64,000 bases of DNA from CAZEHS01 sp964649745 (GTDB lineage Bacteria > Bacillota > Clostridia > Peptostreptococcales > Acidaminobacteraceae), in NCBI GenBank assembly GCA_964649745.1, contig CAZYQI010000003.1, positions 1 to 64,000 of the forward strand, read 5' to 3'. A model generated the notes under the pieces. It did no database searches. It was not told the DNA's origin and worked only from the letters and a program-made list of their open reading frames with translations. A program made the translations under genes and the position numbers. Below, piece after piece: positions 44,380 to 52,794 of the stretch. Position 1 is the first letter of the stretch, and every line of letters starts with the position of its first letter.

Positions 44380-44390
44380 CCTCACGCATA

Positions 44391-45302
44391 TTAACTATTA
44401 AAGAACTTCTCTATCTTCTTCGCGTTGTAGGTGAAATCCTGCCCCGCTTGAGATAGAAATTCCTCGCGATAACTATCAAGTGGCAGATCCTTGTCCTTCG
44501 AAAAATCAATCCGCAGGTAATTTGATTCATCCATGAGTAGTCCCATCATATTGTGGGCACTTTGAGATTGTAGACCTAAGATCATCTTCACAAGACCCAC
44601 TCCCCAGTTTGCCGCTCCCCAATACGTGCCATTCATCGCATAAGCGGTTTTTCCTGAACCTGTTCCAATTGAAAGAATACGAATATCCGCTGGGCTTATA
44701 TTTAATCGTTTAGGGTTAATTGCTTCGATGAAAGCAACCAAAGATGGATTGTTTGCCCATAGTCCACCATCTGCAAGCAAGTAAGGTTCGTTCTTATTGT
44801 TTGTTATCTTGGCTGGTCTGAAATAAACAGGGGCAGCACAAGAAGAGAGGACCGCATCGCGAACAAATGTCTCACCATCTCTTACAAACTCGGGTGAATA
44901 GGGCTTTTTGTGTACAAAGACCCGCCCATTTACAACATCAGTCGCCGGAATAATAAGGTTTGTCTTCGCATCCTTCATCCTCAAATCCTGAAATTCTGAT
45001 TTCAAAACAGTTTCCAATGATTTTAGCGGGTATTTTGGAGTTAGCGCTGGTATCATCCCAAGTAACCCTGGCCTGAATATTTCCTTTGATTTATTGATAT
45101 AGAGATCACAGACTCTTTCAATTGGAATGCCACAAGCCAGAGCTGCTGCAATAATCGAACCCGTGCTAGTTCCGGCAATGATATCAAAATCCTTTGCGTA
45201 ATCCACGTTGTACTCTTGCTGGATTCTACTTAAAATGTGAGCCGGATAAATACCTCGTGCTCCTCCGCCATCAATGGCCAAAATTCGAAAAGTATCTGCC
45301 AT
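44391..45302 (-). CDS. capV: CBASS effector: patatin-like phospholipase (CapV)
   Basis: About 303 residues with the patatin fold: oxyanion-hole GGGARGIYPA, nucleophile GTSTG and the Asp of DGGLWANNP. In CBASS, CapV is switched on by a cyclic nucleotide and degrades the host membrane to abort phage infection. The ATG at 45302, with GAGGTG upstream, gives MADTFRILAIDGGG; an ATG at 45314 overlaps the CD-NTase stop (ATGA). Either way it is coupled to the CD-NTase. Confidence 0.92.
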   Translation of the reverse strand: MADTFRILAIDGGGARGIYPAHILSRIQQEYNVDYAKDFDIIAGTSTGSIIAAALACGIPIERVCDLYINKSKEIFRPGLLGMIPALTPKYPLKSLETVLKSEFQDLRMKDAKTNLIIPATDVVNGRVFVHKKPYSPEFVRDGETFVRDAVLSSCAAPVYFRPAKITNNKNEPYLLADGGLWANNPSLVAFIEAINPKRLNISPADIRILSIGTGSGKTAYAMNGTYWGAANWGVGLVKMILGLQSQSAHNMMGLLMDESNYLRIDFSKDKDLPLDSYREEFLSQAGQDFTYNAKKIEKFFNS

Positions 45303-45310
45303 GGTGCACC

Positions 45311-46831
45311 TCATCGGATGTTAATGATGAATTCGCCGCTTCTTGCAACGCAAACACCACTCTTTACAATAAAGCACTCTGCCCAATGCTGGCCCTTATA
45401 CTTCGTTCCTTCAGAACGAATCAGCTTACCTTTTGAAATTTGCCCATCGTAAAAATCACCTCGGAGATCCTCAGAATATCGTGCTTCATCTCCGGTGTTG
45501 ACGACCTGCCAGAATACATGGTATGGACGCTTAACATTAGTAGCTGCCCTAAATTCAAGAGAGGCACCTTTCGGAACACTCTCGAAACCACTTGGAATGT
45601 TTTCGCGCCGAAAGCCGTTTTTGTCGATGAACGCTGAGATTGATACGCTTCCCTCTTCCCAATAAGGCCACTGTACTTCCTGTTTATGAGGAGCATAGGG
45701 CACAATCGATCGCTTCGAACTGAATGTTTTGTTGGCATACTGTGCCTCAAAGGCTGTTTTTGCTCTATTCACGGCACGGTTGCCCAGTGAATTTCGAAGT
45801 GATTCCGTAAAGAGCTGGACACCATTGCCACTGAATTCCTGAATCAAGTTATGGTTTGCGTGTTGCAACCATTTATCGAATCCCTCGATTAGTTTTGGGT
45901 TCTCAGCCCATTTATCCGCAAAGTTCTCCAGCGGATTTACTGGATTTTGAATCCAATACACTCCTTCGCGTTCTTCTATGTGATCTTCCATATTTTGAAG
46001 AATGTTTGCAATCGCATCAAAGAGGTTATCTTCTCCACTGTACGCATGAGTTGCCAAGGTTGTTAGGATGATTGAAATTGGCTTATGGTCTGCGTCGTTT
46101 GAGAACAGAATATCTCGATGCCGTTTTAGCAGTTGAATTGACCGCTGCAATACTGTTCTTGATTTATGCACCGGTATTTCTTCTATTGAAGCATACATTA
46201 ACGAACGGGATTCCTGAATACGCCGAAGCTCAGCCACTTGCCGCTTTCTGAACCACTTTGAGTAGCCAACAGGGTTGCTCACCGGCCAATCTTCAGTAAT
46301 ATGGCTATAGTTCATCAACGTTTTGTCCGTTATGGCTATTGAATCTTCTGCCCATTCGCTACTGAAATTTCTGCTCTCAAGCAGCGCTTTAAATTGTTTT
46401 CCGTTTGGTAGCGCCGGCAGGATATCCAAATGAAACTGTGCGCCATCCGCATAGTTGATAGTCCAACAGCGCCGGTTATTCTCTGGCTCTGCGATAATTC
46501 CATTCGAGGAGCAGTATCTCTGAACCTCTAATCCAATACGGAATTTGAGGGCATTCTGAGATATATTAATCTTCCTCTCATTTAGAACACAAACCAAATC
46601 GATATCATAATCTTCTTCCTCTGAAATCGGTTTAATAGCGGTACCCAATCGAAATGATCCCTGAACATAAATTACAGGGTCATACTTCGCGATGATGGAT
46701 TTGTCTCTGCAAAACCACTCGCCAATTGCTTTATACCGACTTTCAGCCTGTTCATACCGACTTTCCGGAACGTTGAGCTCATCTGCGATTAACTCAAGTG
46801 CCTTGTTCAACTGCTCTTTCTGTTTTCCCAT
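45311..46831 (-). CDS. CBASS CD-NTase (cyclic oligonucleotide synthase)
   Basis: 506 residues. The nucleotidyltransferase core shows GSFRLGTAI followed by DYDIDLV, with the third Asp in FHLDILP. An alpha-helical OAS-like region follows. The C-terminal 130 residues (ASLEFRAATNVKRPYHVFWQVVN region to WAECFIVKSG) resemble the AGS-C sensor domain described with nucleotide-based immunity genes. It makes the second messenger that activates the adjacent patatin. No Cap2/Cap3 ubiquitin-like genes or HORMA/TRIP13 are present, so this is a minimal two-gene (type I) CBASS. Confidence 0.92.
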   Translation of the reverse strand: MGKQKEQLNKALELIADELNVPESRYEQAESRYKAIGEWFCRDKSIIAKYDPVIYVQGSFRLGTAIKPISEEEDYDIDLVCVLNERKINISQNALKFRIGLEVQRYCSSNGIIAEPENNRRCWTINYADGAQFHLDILPALPNGKQFKALLESRNFSSEWAEDSIAITDKTLMNYSHITEDWPVSNPVGYSKWFRKRQVAELRRIQESRSLMYASIEEIPVHKSRTVLQRSIQLLKRHRDILFSNDADHKPISIILTTLATHAYSGEDNLFDAIANILQNMEDHIEEREGVYWIQNPVNPLENFADKWAENPKLIEGFDKWLQHANHNLIQEFSGNGVQLFTESLRNSLGNRAVNRAKTAFEAQYANKTFSSKRSIVPYAPHKQEVQWPYWEEGSVSISAFIDKNGFRRENIPSGFESVPKGASLEFRAATNVKRPYHVFWQVVNTGDEARYSEDLRGDFYDGQISKGKLIRSEGTKYKGQHWAECFIVKSGVCVARSGEFIINIR

Positions 46832-47022
46832 TCTTTACCTCTCATTTTTGATTTTTCGGCATTCGCCGTGAGTGAAGCACACCGTGGAACCCATGTTGTC
46901 GGGGTAATATAATGCTTCTTCTACCCTCCTTATGAGGCAAAAGACCAAGCGGCGTGTATTTCATTCGAATCAAAAATGTGATAGAATGAAGTGTCAAGTT
47001 ATACACAGACTTTGCTTGTGGA

Positions 47023-47056
47023 GACCATAGGGGATTGCCGTCCTCTATGGTCTTTT
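47023..47056 (+). terminator. Terminator-like hairpin without a plus-strand gene
   Basis: GACCATAGGGGA...TCCTCTATGGTC followed by TTTTGTC. It lies in the 46832-47166 gap upstream of the CBASS operon; the remainder of the gap holds only the likely CBASS promoter region. Confidence 0.55.
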
Positions 47057-47166
47057 GTCTTTCGCGCGTTTGGATTATGTTACGATATGATTATAACACT
47101 GCTAAAATATCTTGTAAACGTTTTTGTTACGATGTGGTTATGACGTAAATCATGTTGTCATTAGTA

Positions 47167-47430
47167 GGTCAACCGGGTCAGGCCTGACAGTGTGACAATT
47201 TCGCGATCTTTTCTTTCCTCACCGGCTAATCCTCAAGACCTCGTGTAATCATTTTCGTGATTGCTGTATCGGACAGCTCCAGCTCTTTTGCTATCCCACG
47301 ACTGGTTATGGAGGTATGTTCAAGACATATCAGAATTAGAGCCTTTCTCGCTTCAGAGGCTTTGCGACTTCGAATTTTCTCGTAAAACGCCTGGGTTTAT
47401 AGCCCATATTCTGCGGCTGTCATTTAAATA
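47167..47430 (-). pseudogene. RAYT transposase, 3' remnant
   Basis: About 260 bases closely match the C-terminal third of the RAYT copy at 34245 (HTH part), including the terminal palindrome, but with frame breaks and no HUH core. It abuts the 3' end of the HD-domain gene. Confidence 0.75.
47178..47189. repeat. REP-like palindrome GTCAGGCCTGAC
   Basis: Perfect copy at the 3' end of the RAYT remnant, followed by AGTGTGACAATTTCGC as at 34256. Confidence 0.65.
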
Positions 47431-47452
47431 TATTGGCTTGATTCCCTCGTCA

Positions 47453-48043
47453 TCAACGGTCTGCTGTATCCGTAACGTCCTCTGTGCCGCCACCAAAGAA
47501 CCACCCATTCATTTCAACAAAACGAATGCACCGATTCAGAAATTCATCGTGGCTCAAATAGGGCTGTATGGAAACACACCCGTTTATTTCGATGACCCGC
47601 GCATTTTCAATATTTTCTGCTATTGGCAAAGCATCTAAAATGCGATCTGCGGCTTCTTGGTATTTTTCAATTCTCTCCGTGTCCATATCTGTAGGGTTCT
47701 TAATTCGCGTGATATCCATATTGTCGCACAAATCCGCCAGTTTTACCCGACACGCCGTTTCATTGCCCAGAATTCTGCCGATGAAATTATTATAGCTTTC
47801 CCCGGCTCTTTTCGTAAGGCAATCGAGGACTTCGACTACTTCCTCAGAAAAGCCTTCTTCGCGAATATCATCAAGGGTGATATCCGAGTCCTCAACAACA
47901 TCATGCAGCACAGCGCAAATACGTTCGATTTCGTTTTCCTGTGTCATCATTACTCTTAACGGATGAAGAATGTAGGGTGCTCCGGCTTTATCGACTTGGC
48001 CCTTATGGGCACGGTTAGCAATCTCAATGGCTCTGTTCAGCAT
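47453..48043 (-). CDS. HD-domain phosphohydrolase, RelA/SpoT-hydrolase-like
   Basis: About 196 residues. The metal motif is HDVVED, and the N-terminus (AIEIANRAHKGQVDKAGAPYILHPLRV) is that of SpoT/Mesh1-type hydrolases. No synthetase domain. Likely a small-alarmone or nucleotide hydrolase; the substrate is unproven. The second ATG has better spacing from AAGGAG. Its place between mobile-element debris suggests it came with the island. Confidence 0.8.
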   Translation of the reverse strand: MLNRAIEIANRAHKGQVDKAGAPYILHPLRVMMTQENEIERICAVLHDVVEDSDITLDDIREEGFSEEVVEVLDCLTKRAGESYNNFIGRILGNETACRVKLADLCDNMDITRIKNPTDMDTERIEKYQEAADRILDALPIAENIENARVIEINGCVSIQPYLSHDEFLNRCIRFVEMNGWFFGGGTEDVTDTADR

Positions 48044-48072
48044 CATACGCTCCTTGAAAGGAATGAAACAGT

Positions 48073-48084
48073 GTCAGGTCTGAC
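48073..48084. repeat. REP-like palindrome GTCAGGTCTGAC
   Basis: One mismatch from the RAYT palindrome, followed by AGTGTGACA as at the other RAYT 3' ends. No RAYT coding sequence remains next to it. Confidence 0.5.
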
Positions 48085-48141
48085 AGTGTGACATTAGCAT
48101 TCTCCGTTCTTTTCTCTTCCGTTAATTTTGTGCCACTCCGA

Positions 48142-48198
48142 GGTCAGGCTTAACAAATTAACAAGGTGAACAATTTGTTAATTTGCTTAAGCCAGACC
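48142..48198. repeat. 57-bp imperfect palindrome
   Basis: GGTCAGGCTTAA at 48142 pairs with TTAAGCCAGACC at 48187, and inside it AAATTAACAA pairs with TTGTTAATTT. A long hairpin, possibly a diverged REP pair. It lies in the 48047-48360 gap. Confidence 0.55.
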
Positions 48199-48258
48199 CC
48201 TCCGTTTCTTTTATTCACATAAAAAATCTCCCCGGTTGATGACCAGAGAAATCTTTTA

Positions 48259-48355
48259 TGGAGCCAACGAGGGACGTCTTTTGTTGGTTAAAAGTTGAAC
48301 GCAGGTTGAATACTGCATCCTTTGACTATGCGTATCCAACTTTGTTCCTTTCATA
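48259..48355. repeat. 97-bp direct repeat, copy 2 (tRNA-Thr end-like)
   Basis: Pairs with 34129-34225. It begins TGGAGCCAACGAGGG, the exact last 15 bases (minus strand) of the tRNA-Thr gene at 49243. Probable attachment-site relic. Confidence 0.65.
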
Positions 48356-48360
48356 TTCAT

Positions 48361-48694
48361 CTATTCCGTTATCTTTAATGAATCACTTAAGAAGGCTTTC
48401 AATTTAGGAATCTCTATCGTCGCAACCGCCCAAACCACATCCAGATTCATTGTGTGGTATTTATGAGCAGTAATATCACGTAAACCCGAAATGTTCTTCC
48501 AAGGAATCTGGCTATGCTCAGCTTTATAAGACTGGGACAATGATTTAGTTAATTCTCCAATGTTTATCAGTGACATGCATACGGCTTTTCGTACCATGTG
48601 ATTAGCTGAAAACCCCTCAAAATCTAGGTCTTGACGAAATTCAAGATGTCATCGACATCTTCAAGCATATGCAACAAAACATCAGTGTTTTTCA
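48361..48694 (-). pseudogene. hepT: HepT-type HEPN toxin, frameshifted
   Basis: ATG at 48694 opens MKNTDVLLHMLEDVDDIL, but the frame then hits TAG. Shifting by one base near 48641 continues EFRQDLDFEGFSANHMVRKA and the HEPN RNase motif RDITAHKYH (RX4HXY) to the end. One base has been lost or gained, so the toxin is probably inactive. It overlaps the end of the MntA gene, the normal order for this pair. Confidence 0.75.
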
Positions 48695-48990
48695 TAAATC
48701 ACCTTCAAATCGGCCATAATCGCGTCTGATGCGTTGGATGTCAGCAGTGATCCAAATGATATGAGATCAACTTTCCTTTTCAGCCTGTTTTCCAGTTTCC
48801 GCTTGAGTTCTACAAATATCAAGGGATTATTCATATCCGGCAATTGAACTAGCAAGTCAATATCACTGCCCAAGTGCATTTCATTCCTCGCGCATGAACC
48901 AAAAACTGCAACCTTTTCCAGCCCATATTCCTTAAACAGTGAAAGAGATTTTTCGATTAATACATCTATAGTAACCGGTTTATAAGACAC
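48682..48990 (-). CDS. mntA: MntA-type nucleotidyltransferase antitoxin
   Basis: About 102 residues from GTG at 48990 (AGGAGG 7 bases upstream). The minimal nucleotidyltransferase motif GSCARNEMHLGSDIDLLV is intact. In characterised pairs, MntA AMPylates HepT near its active site and so neutralises it. The antitoxin is intact while its partner is frameshifted. Confidence 0.85.
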   Translation of the reverse strand: MSYKPVTIDVLIEKSLSLFKEYGLEKVAVFGSCARNEMHLGSDIDLLVQLPDMNNPLIFVELKRKLENRLKRKVDLISFGSLLTSNASDAIMADLKVIYEKH

Positions 48991-49106
48991 CGCAATCCCT
49001 CCTATCTCAAGCGTCTTACCGCATGAATTTATTAAATTATACCATGACGAATACAAAGTTTCTATCTACTGGCTCTAGTCTCCTTCTCTCCTTCAAAAAA
49101 TGAAAT

Positions 49107-49141
49107 GAGCCCTGAAAACCAGAAACTGATTTTCAAGGCCC
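49107..49141 (-). terminator. Terminator after tRNA-Thr
   Basis: GAGCCCTGAAAACCAG pairs imperfectly with CTGATTTTCAAGGCCC. On the minus strand ATTTCATTTTTTG follows. Confidence 0.7.
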
Positions 49142-49242
49142 TTCTTCGCAGTGTAACTGTTTACAATGACCGTATTGAGAATTACATCTCTGTTGGGGTG
49201 AATCTACATCTAATTAACTGCTGGTGTTTTTTAACCAAAAAG

Positions 49243-49318
49243 TGGAGCCAACGAGGGGAATCGAACCCCTGACCTATTCATTACGAGTGAATCGCTCTAC
49301 CAACTGAGCTACGTCGGC
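49243..49318 (-). tRNA. tRNA-Thr (anticodon CGT)
   Basis: 76 bases with CCA encoded. The acceptor arm GCCGACG/CGTTGGC (one G-T pair), the D-arm GCTCAGTTGGTAGAGC, the anticodon arm ATTCA-CTCGTAA-TGAAT and the T-arm GGGGTTCGATTCCCC all fold. Its 3' end recurs at the head of the 97-bp direct repeats, so it is the likely integration site of the neighbouring island. Confidence 0.97.
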
Positions 49319-49374
49319 ACGGCTTACCAAAACAATTGTAGCATGTTTTTTTAAGCCTGTGGCAACTTTTTTGA

Positions 49375-50007
49375 TTATATGGATATGTCCAGTTGGCTTC
49401 CCGATTCTGTTTTTTTGGACTTGGATGCCGGTTGGGGGGCTTTATCTTCGCCGGTTTTTCCGTACGCTGCTTCTGCCCTTTTACGGGCCAGTTCCATGGC
49501 GGCCTGGCCTTCTCTGGCGCTGGCGGAGGCAGCAACGCTTCTGTCCTGCGGCGAGGGATCTGCTGGGGCCAGGGCCGCAGCTCTGACTCTTGCCATCAGC
49601 CGAATCTGTTCCGCCGGATCATCCACGGAGGGGATGCTGATGGACACTTCGCCGCCGGTAATATACCGTTTTCCGTCCGGGCCGTTGGTATAGCTGTAGG
49701 AGGCTCCCCCTGCCAGACTTCCCCCCACGGCCATATGGGCCTGTTCATGCACAATGACCTTGTTCTGGATCTGTACCAGTTCCTGCACCTGTCGCTGAAT
49801 GTCGGCATCCTGTTGGGCATTTTCGGTGGATCCTGCTGTCTGCGGAGAACCCGTGACTGCTATTTCTTGTTTCCCGGTTTTTGAACCCGTGACATTGGAA
49901 ACAGCCTCCTTGGGCTTATTCTCCTGAGGCTTCTCGCCAGGAACAGTTTTCCTGGAATATGCGTCATTCTTGGCCGGTATGCCGTAACCGTCAATTTGCA
50001 TTCCCAT
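49375..50007 (-). CDS. SprA-related putative metalloprotease
   Basis: About 210 residues. A low-complexity, charged N-terminus precedes the core QNKVIVHEQAHMAVGGSLAG with a HEQAH zinc-type motif, then GGEVSISIPSVDDPAEQI and an alanine-rich helix. This matches the SprA-related/CJM1_0395 family, whose substrates are unknown. ATG at 50007 is preceded by GAAGGCG. Confidence 0.8.
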   Translation of the reverse strand: MGMQIDGYGIPAKNDAYSRKTVPGEKPQENKPKEAVSNVTGSKTGKQEIAVTGSPQTAGSTENAQQDADIQRQVQELVQIQNKVIVHEQAHMAVGGSLAGGASYSYTNGPDGKRYITGGEVSISIPSVDDPAEQIRLMARVRAAALAPADPSPQDRSVAASASAREGQAAMELARKRAEAAYGKTGEDKAPQPASKSKKTESGSQLDISI

Positions 50008-50112
50008 GCTGACGCCTTCTTTCAACACGCTTATCTATAGCCTAATTATAACTCTATGCGCTTATAATGTAAATGTTTACCGATTTTACTTCACCCCATG
50101 CAGTCCGAGGGC

Positions 50113-50142
50113 AAAAAAAGTACGCCCCCTTTCGGAGGCGCC
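50113..50142 (-). terminator. Terminator of the pot operon
   Basis: GCGCC-T-CC GAAA GG-GGGCGT hairpin followed by ACTTTTTTTGC on the minus strand. Confidence 0.85.
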
Positions 50143-50151
50143 TTGAATCAA

Positions 50152-51189
50152 CTACTTTGCTTTAACTTCTGTCCAGGCTCTGTCCAGCATTTCCACATAA
50201 TCCGGTCCCAGGTCCTTATAAACCTCGCATTGTTTCACAATTTCCTTGTCGGGGTAAACGACCTTGTTCTGCTTCACAGCTTCATCCATCATATCGAAGG
50301 CCCCTTGGTTGGGTGTGGAGTATCCGATATAGACGGCATTCTTCAGGGAAATATCCGGCCGGCACAGGAAGTCGATAAACATTTCGGCTTCTTTTTTGTG
50401 AGGTGCCCCCTTGGGAATGACCACATTATCAAACCACATGTTGGTCCCTTCCTTGGGAACTGCGTATGCCAGGTTCTCGTTGTTGTCCATCATGAAGATG
50501 GCTTCACCGGACCAGGCCACCGCCATGGCGGCCTCTTCATTGATCATCATGTCCTTGACGCTGTCGTTCACATAGGCCAATACCAGGGGCTTTTGAACCG
50601 CCAGCTCTTTTTTTGCCGCCTCGATATCCTTTGCCTGATCGGTATTCATGGAGATGCCCAGCTTCTTCTGAGCCACCATAAAGGCGTCTCTCGGTGAATC
50701 CATCATAAGGATTTTGCCCTTGTATTTCGCATCCCAAAGGATGTTCCAGCTATCCACAGGGTCTTTTACTTCTTTGGTATTATAAACAATACCGATGGTT
50801 CCCCAAAGGTACGGCACTGAATATTTATTTTCCGGATCAAAGGACAGGTTCTTGGATTGCTCCATGATGTACTTGTAGTTCGGCACATTGGCCAGATCGA
50901 TCTCTTCCAGCATATCTTCTTTAAGCATTTTCTCGATCATGTAGTCGGAGGGCACGCAGATGTCATAGCTGGTTCCGCCGTTTTTGAGCTTGATGTACAT
51001 ATCCTCGTTACGGTCATAGGTGTCGTAAACAATCTTAATTTTTGTTTCCTCTTCAAACTGTTTTAAAACCGTTTCATCGATATAGTCCCCCCAGTTATAG
51101 ACGTTGAGGGTAACCTGATCCGTTTTAGCGCTGCAGCCGGCGCTGAAGATCATCACCAGGGTCATTAACATAATTAGCCATTTATTCAT
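50152..51189 (-). CDS. potD: Spermidine/putrescine-binding lipoprotein
   Basis: About 345 residues. Lipobox IFSAGC, then a PotD/PotF fold starting VYNWGDYIDETVLKQFEEE. It captures polyamines outside the cell. ATG 51189 is used because AAAGGAG lies 11 bases upstream and the signal peptide then has normal length. Last gene of potABCD, overlapping potC by 8 bases. Confidence 0.93.
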   Translation of the reverse strand: MNKWLIMLMTLVMIFSAGCSAKTDQVTLNVYNWGDYIDETVLKQFEEETKIKIVYDTYDRNEDMYIKLKNGGTSYDICVPSDYMIEKMLKEDMLEEIDLANVPNYKYIMEQSKNLSFDPENKYSVPYLWGTIGIVYNTKEVKDPVDSWNILWDAKYKGKILMMDSPRDAFMVAQKKLGISMNTDQAKDIEAAKKELAVQKPLVLAYVNDSVKDMMINEEAAMAVAWSGEAIFMMDNNENLAYAVPKEGTNMWFDNVVIPKGAPHKKEAEMFIDFLCRPDISLKNAVYIGYSTPNQGAFDMMDEAVKQNKVVYPDKEIVKQCEVYKDLGPDYVEMLDRAWTEVKAK

Positions 51190-51976
51190 TGGATACAGAA
51201 CTCCTTTCATGGATGATGGATTGTCGTTTATTGACGATAAGAAGCAGAATCAGCACCACCAGGAACATCAGGGCTGACAGTGCGTTTATCTTGGGATTGA
51301 TGCCCCGTTTGGCCATGGCGTAAATGGTAATGGATAGATTGGACACCCCGGAGCCGGTCGTGAAAAAGCTGATGACGAAATCGTCCACCGACATGGTGAA
51401 GGCGATAAGCGCCCCAGTGATGACACCGGGCATGATTTCCGGCAGAATCACTTTAAAGAAAGCCACTCTCCCCGTCGCGCCCAGATCCATGGCCGCCTCC
51501 ACAATATCCTTAGGAAGCTGCTTGAGCTTGGGCAGAACCGACAGGATCACAAAGGGGGTGTTGAAGGTGATATGGGCCAAAAGCAGGGTGGTGAACCCCA
51601 GCTGCATCTTAACGAAGATGAACAGGCTCATCAGGGCAATCCCTGTAACAATATCCGGGTTAAGGATGGGAATATTATTCACCTGAAGCATGATCTTGCG
51701 GTGCAGGGGCCGCATGCGGTAAATGCCGTAGGCTGCTGCCGTTCCCAGCACCGTGGAGATAAGGGCCGAGGAAACCGCAATCATCAGGGTGTAATAAAGG
51801 GCCTTCATGATGGTACGGTCACTGAAAAGTGCCTGATACCATTTGAGGCTGAACCCCGTCCAGGCTCCCATGGATTTGGTTTCGTTGAAAGAGAACGCAA
51901 TCAGCACCACAATGGGGGCATACAGGAAAACATACAGAAGCGCCAGGTACAAACGCCTCATATTCTTTTCTACCAC
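51182..51976 (-). CDS. potC: Spermidine/putrescine ABC permease
   Basis: 264 residues, GTG start after a GGGGGG site. Six membrane helices and the EAA loop EAAMDLGATGRVAFFKVILPE. Overlaps potB by 7 bases and potD by 8. Confidence 0.94.
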   Translation of the reverse strand: MVEKNMRRLYLALLYVFLYAPIVVLIAFSFNETKSMGAWTGFSLKWYQALFSDRTIMKALYYTLMIAVSSALISTVLGTAAAYGIYRMRPLHRKIMLQVNNIPILNPDIVTGIALMSLFIFVKMQLGFTTLLLAHITFNTPFVILSVLPKLKQLPKDIVEAAMDLGATGRVAFFKVILPEIMPGVITGALIAFTMSVDDFVISFFTTGSGVSNLSITIYAMAKRGINPKINALSALMFLVVLILLLIVNKRQSIIHERSSVSNE

Positions 51977-52794
51977 AGGCTTGTCCCCCCTTCCTCATGG
52001 GTGTCGTAACGGGAAAGCACCCACATTGAAAGCAGGATCATGGCCATCATAATCATGGATATGGCAGAACCGAAGTTCCAATCACCCACTGCCAGGAACT
52101 GCTGTTCCACCAGGTTTCCAATAAGCATATACTGTCCACCGCCCAAAAGGCTGGAAATAACAAAGGTGCTGACCGCCGGCATGAATACCATGGTGATGCC
52201 GGAAAAAACACCGGGCATACTTAGGGGGAATATCACGCGGAAGAATTTGACCCACCGATTGGCGCCTAAGTCTTCTGCCGCTTCCAGTACAGCCGGGTCC
52301 ATTTTGATGAGTACCGTATAAATGGGCAGCACCATAAAGGGCAAGAAGTTGTATACCATCCCCAGCAGCACGGCGCTTTCATTATAAAGCAGGTCCATCG
52401 CCGGCAGGTGCAGCAATTCAAGAAGATTATTCACAAATCCATTCTTGCCGAGAATGGCCATCCAGGCATAGGTCCTGAGCAGAAAATTCATCCACATGGG
52501 CAGGATAAACAGCAGAACCAAGGTATTCCTCACCTTGGGCTCTGCCTTGGCCAGGAGCATGGCAGCCGGATAGCCTATCAGTATGCACAGCAGGGTTGAC
52601 AGAACTGCCAGCTTCATTGAACGGAGGAAAACACTTAGGTATATAGGTTCCATAAACCGGGCGAAGTGTTCGAAGGTTATGCGGTACCCGCCCGCCTCAG
52701 CGGACACCAGACTGAAAAACAGTACCAGGAACAGTGGCACAATTATGAAGATGGCGCTCCAGACAATATAGGGCGCTGCACTCCAGCGCTTCAT
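51970..52794 (-). CDS. potB: Spermidine/putrescine ABC permease
   Basis: 274 residues, six membrane helices, EAA loop EAAEDLGANRWVKFFRVIFPL. Its ATG overlaps the potA stop as ATGA. Confidence 0.94.
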   Translation of the reverse strand: MKRWSAAPYIVWSAIFIIVPLFLVLFFSLVSAEAGGYRITFEHFARFMEPIYLSVFLRSMKLAVLSTLLCILIGYPAAMLLAKAEPKVRNTLVLLFILPMWMNFLLRTYAWMAILGKNGFVNNLLELLHLPAMDLLYNESAVLLGMVYNFLPFMVLPIYTVLIKMDPAVLEAAEDLGANRWVKFFRVIFPLSMPGVFSGITMVFMPAVSTFVISSLLGGGQYMLIGNLVEQQFLAVGDWNFGSAISMIMMAMILLSMWVLSRYDTHEEGGTSLW

